NCBI GenBank assembly: GCA_009937505.1
Contig: JAACFJ010000018.1
Coordinates: 1-58,334, forward strand
Direction: 5' to 3'
From: Gammaproteobacteria bacterium
GTDB lineage: Bacteria > Pseudomonadota > Gammaproteobacteria > Steroidobacterales > Woeseiaceae
DNA: 58,334 nt
The notes under the pieces: model-generated
Database searches by the model: none
Seen by the model: the letters and a program-made list of their open reading frames with translations, nothing else
Told to the model about the DNA's origin: nothing
Program-made: the position numbers and the translations under genes
Part shown: piece after piece, positions 57,494 to 58,334 of the stretch
Position numbering within the stretch: position 1 is the stretch's first letter
How the letters are laid out: the number at the start of each line of letters is the position of its first letter

Positions 57494-58334
57494 ATGCCGA
57501 CAATTACCCTACCCGACGGCTCCGAGAAGCAGTTCGATGCTGCCACCCGGGGCGCCGAAATCGCCGCCAGCATCGGCAAGAGCCTTGCGCGCGATGCCGT
57601 CGCCGTGCGCGTCGACGGCGAGCTGTGGGACCTCACGCGCGATATCGAGGACGACGCCACGGTCGAGATCATCACGCGAGACTCCGACGCCGGCGTCGAA
57701 CTGCTCCGACACGACGCGGCGCATGCGCTCGCAGAGGCTGTCAAGGAGCTGTGGCCTGACACCCAGGTAACGATCGGGCCGGCCATCGAAAACGGTTTCT
57801 ACTACGATTTCTCGCGCGAAGAACCGTTTACCGAGGATGACCTGCAGGTCATCGAAGCGCGCATGAAAGAAATCGTCGACCGTGATGAGGCGATTAATCG
57901 CGAGGTGTGGGTTCGCGACGAAGCCGTGGAATTCTTTCGGAGCATCGGCGAGGAATACAAGGCGGAAATCATCGCAAGCATCCCGTCCGACGAACCGATA
58001 ACCCTGTACCGCCAGGGCGACTTCATCGATCTCTGCCGCGGGCCACACCTGCCTTCGACCGGCAAGCTCGGCAAGTCATTCAAGCTGACGCATGTGTCGG
58101 GCGCGTATTGGCGCGGCGATTCGTCGAACGAGATGCTGCAGCGGGTCTACGGCACCGCCTGGCCCAACGACAAGCAGCTGCGCCAGTACCTGCACATGCT
58201 CGAGGAGGCGGAGAAACGCGACCACCGCCGCCTCGGCCGTGTCATGGACCTGTTCCACTTCCAGGAAGAGGCGCCGGGCGCAGTATTCTGGCACCCGAAG
58301 GGATGGGCTCTGTACCAGAACCTCATCGGCTACA
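57494..58334 (+). CDS. thrS: Threonine--tRNA ligase, 5' part (cut by window end)
   Basis: Charges tRNA-Thr. The first 280 residues are present: a TGS domain (about 1-61, [14 protein letters not shown]), then the editing domain with HxxxH (His73, His77 in [14 protein letters not shown]) and the conserved Cys181/His185 in [12 protein letters not shown], and the beginning of the catalytic domain ([16 protein letters not shown]). The gene continues past the window. The ATG at 57494 follows zur, which is divergent. Confidence 0.97.
   Translation, partial: MPTITLPDGSEKQFDAATRGAEIAASIGKSLARDAVAVRVDGELWDLTRDIEDDATVEIITRDSDAGVELLRHDAAHALAEAVKELWPDTQVTIGPAIENGFYYDFSREEPFTEDDLQVIEARMKEIVDRDEAINREVWVRDEAVEFFRSIGEEYKAEIIASIPSDEPITLYRQGDFIDLCRGPHLPSTGKLGKSFKLTHVSGAYWRGDSSNEMLQRVYGTAWPNDKQLRQYLHMLEEAEKRDHRRLGRVMDLFHFQEEAPGAVFWHPKGWALYQNLIGY

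Overview
The window looks like chromosomal DNA from a GC-rich, Gram-negative gammaproteobacterium, probably marine or sedimentary and near the Xanthomonadales/Woeseia/Steroidobacter side of the class. The evidence is the class-typical order ndk-rlmN-pilW-rodZ-hisS-yfgM-bamB-der, the outer-membrane genes bamB, tamA and tamB, queA-tgt-yajC-secD-secF, and a 180-kDa-class NAD-glutamate dehydrogenase. No prophage, insertion sequence, CRISPR array or rRNA was seen. The assignment is inference from content and order; no database was searched.

Layout. 1-9.0 kb (minus): the ndk-to-der cluster ending in a broken metX-type acyltransferase; ispG is absent from its usual place between rodZ and hisS. 9.1-11.7 kb (minus): trmJ, iscS, a cysteine-poor IscU-like gene and an A-type Fe-S carrier, tightly coupled. 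11.8-18.1 kb: suhB (plus) facing queA-tgt-yajC-secD-secF. 18.1-20.4 kb (minus): ECF sigma factor, membrane anti-sigma-like protein and a double-PDZ periplasmic protein. 20.5-24.1 kb: tRNA-Leu(CAA), NUDIX hydrolase, dsbC, xerD and a PlsC-type acyltransferase. 24.1-29.7 kb: thiolase and SDR dehydrogenase, ETF-quinone oxidoreductase, zapE and a MarR regulator. 29.8-38.7 kb: NAD-GDH, gpmA, tesB, an atypical SDR and an acyl-CoA ligase. 38.9-45.7 kb: nitrilase, an HEXXH (M49-like) protein, a cysteine synthase-glutaredoxin fusion, a MaoC hydratase, a MocA-like transferase and moaCDE. 45.8-58.3 kb: a paired acyl-CoA dehydrogenase whose second member continues in frame into a YhhQ-type transporter, a SAM hydrolase, tamA, frameshifted tamB, glnS, zur and the start of thrS.

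Functional themes. Acyl-CoA metabolism recurs (ligase, two dehydrogenases, hydratase, SDR, thiolase, thioesterase), with ETF-QO passing electrons to quinone. Queuosine is represented by queA, tgt and the YhhQ-like domain. Envelope biogenesis is represented by Sec, BamB, TamAB, RodZ, PilW and DsbC.

Most notable: (1) a dispersed intergenic repeat with a conserved core (CTCTCCSTCATGGCTC ... CTTTACTTC), found only between convergent genes. Two adjacent copies each sit inside a perfect 16-17 bp inverted repeat, and the two arm sequences are unrelated. (2) Four loci look like short deletions (metX and tamB out of frame, ETF-QO in frame, the dehydrogenase/YhhQ junction in frame), either real lesions or a shared assembly artefact. 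(3) Unusual proteins: the cysteine synthase-glutaredoxin fusion, an IscU-like protein missing two of three ligand cysteines, and an SDR lacking the catalytic tyrosine.
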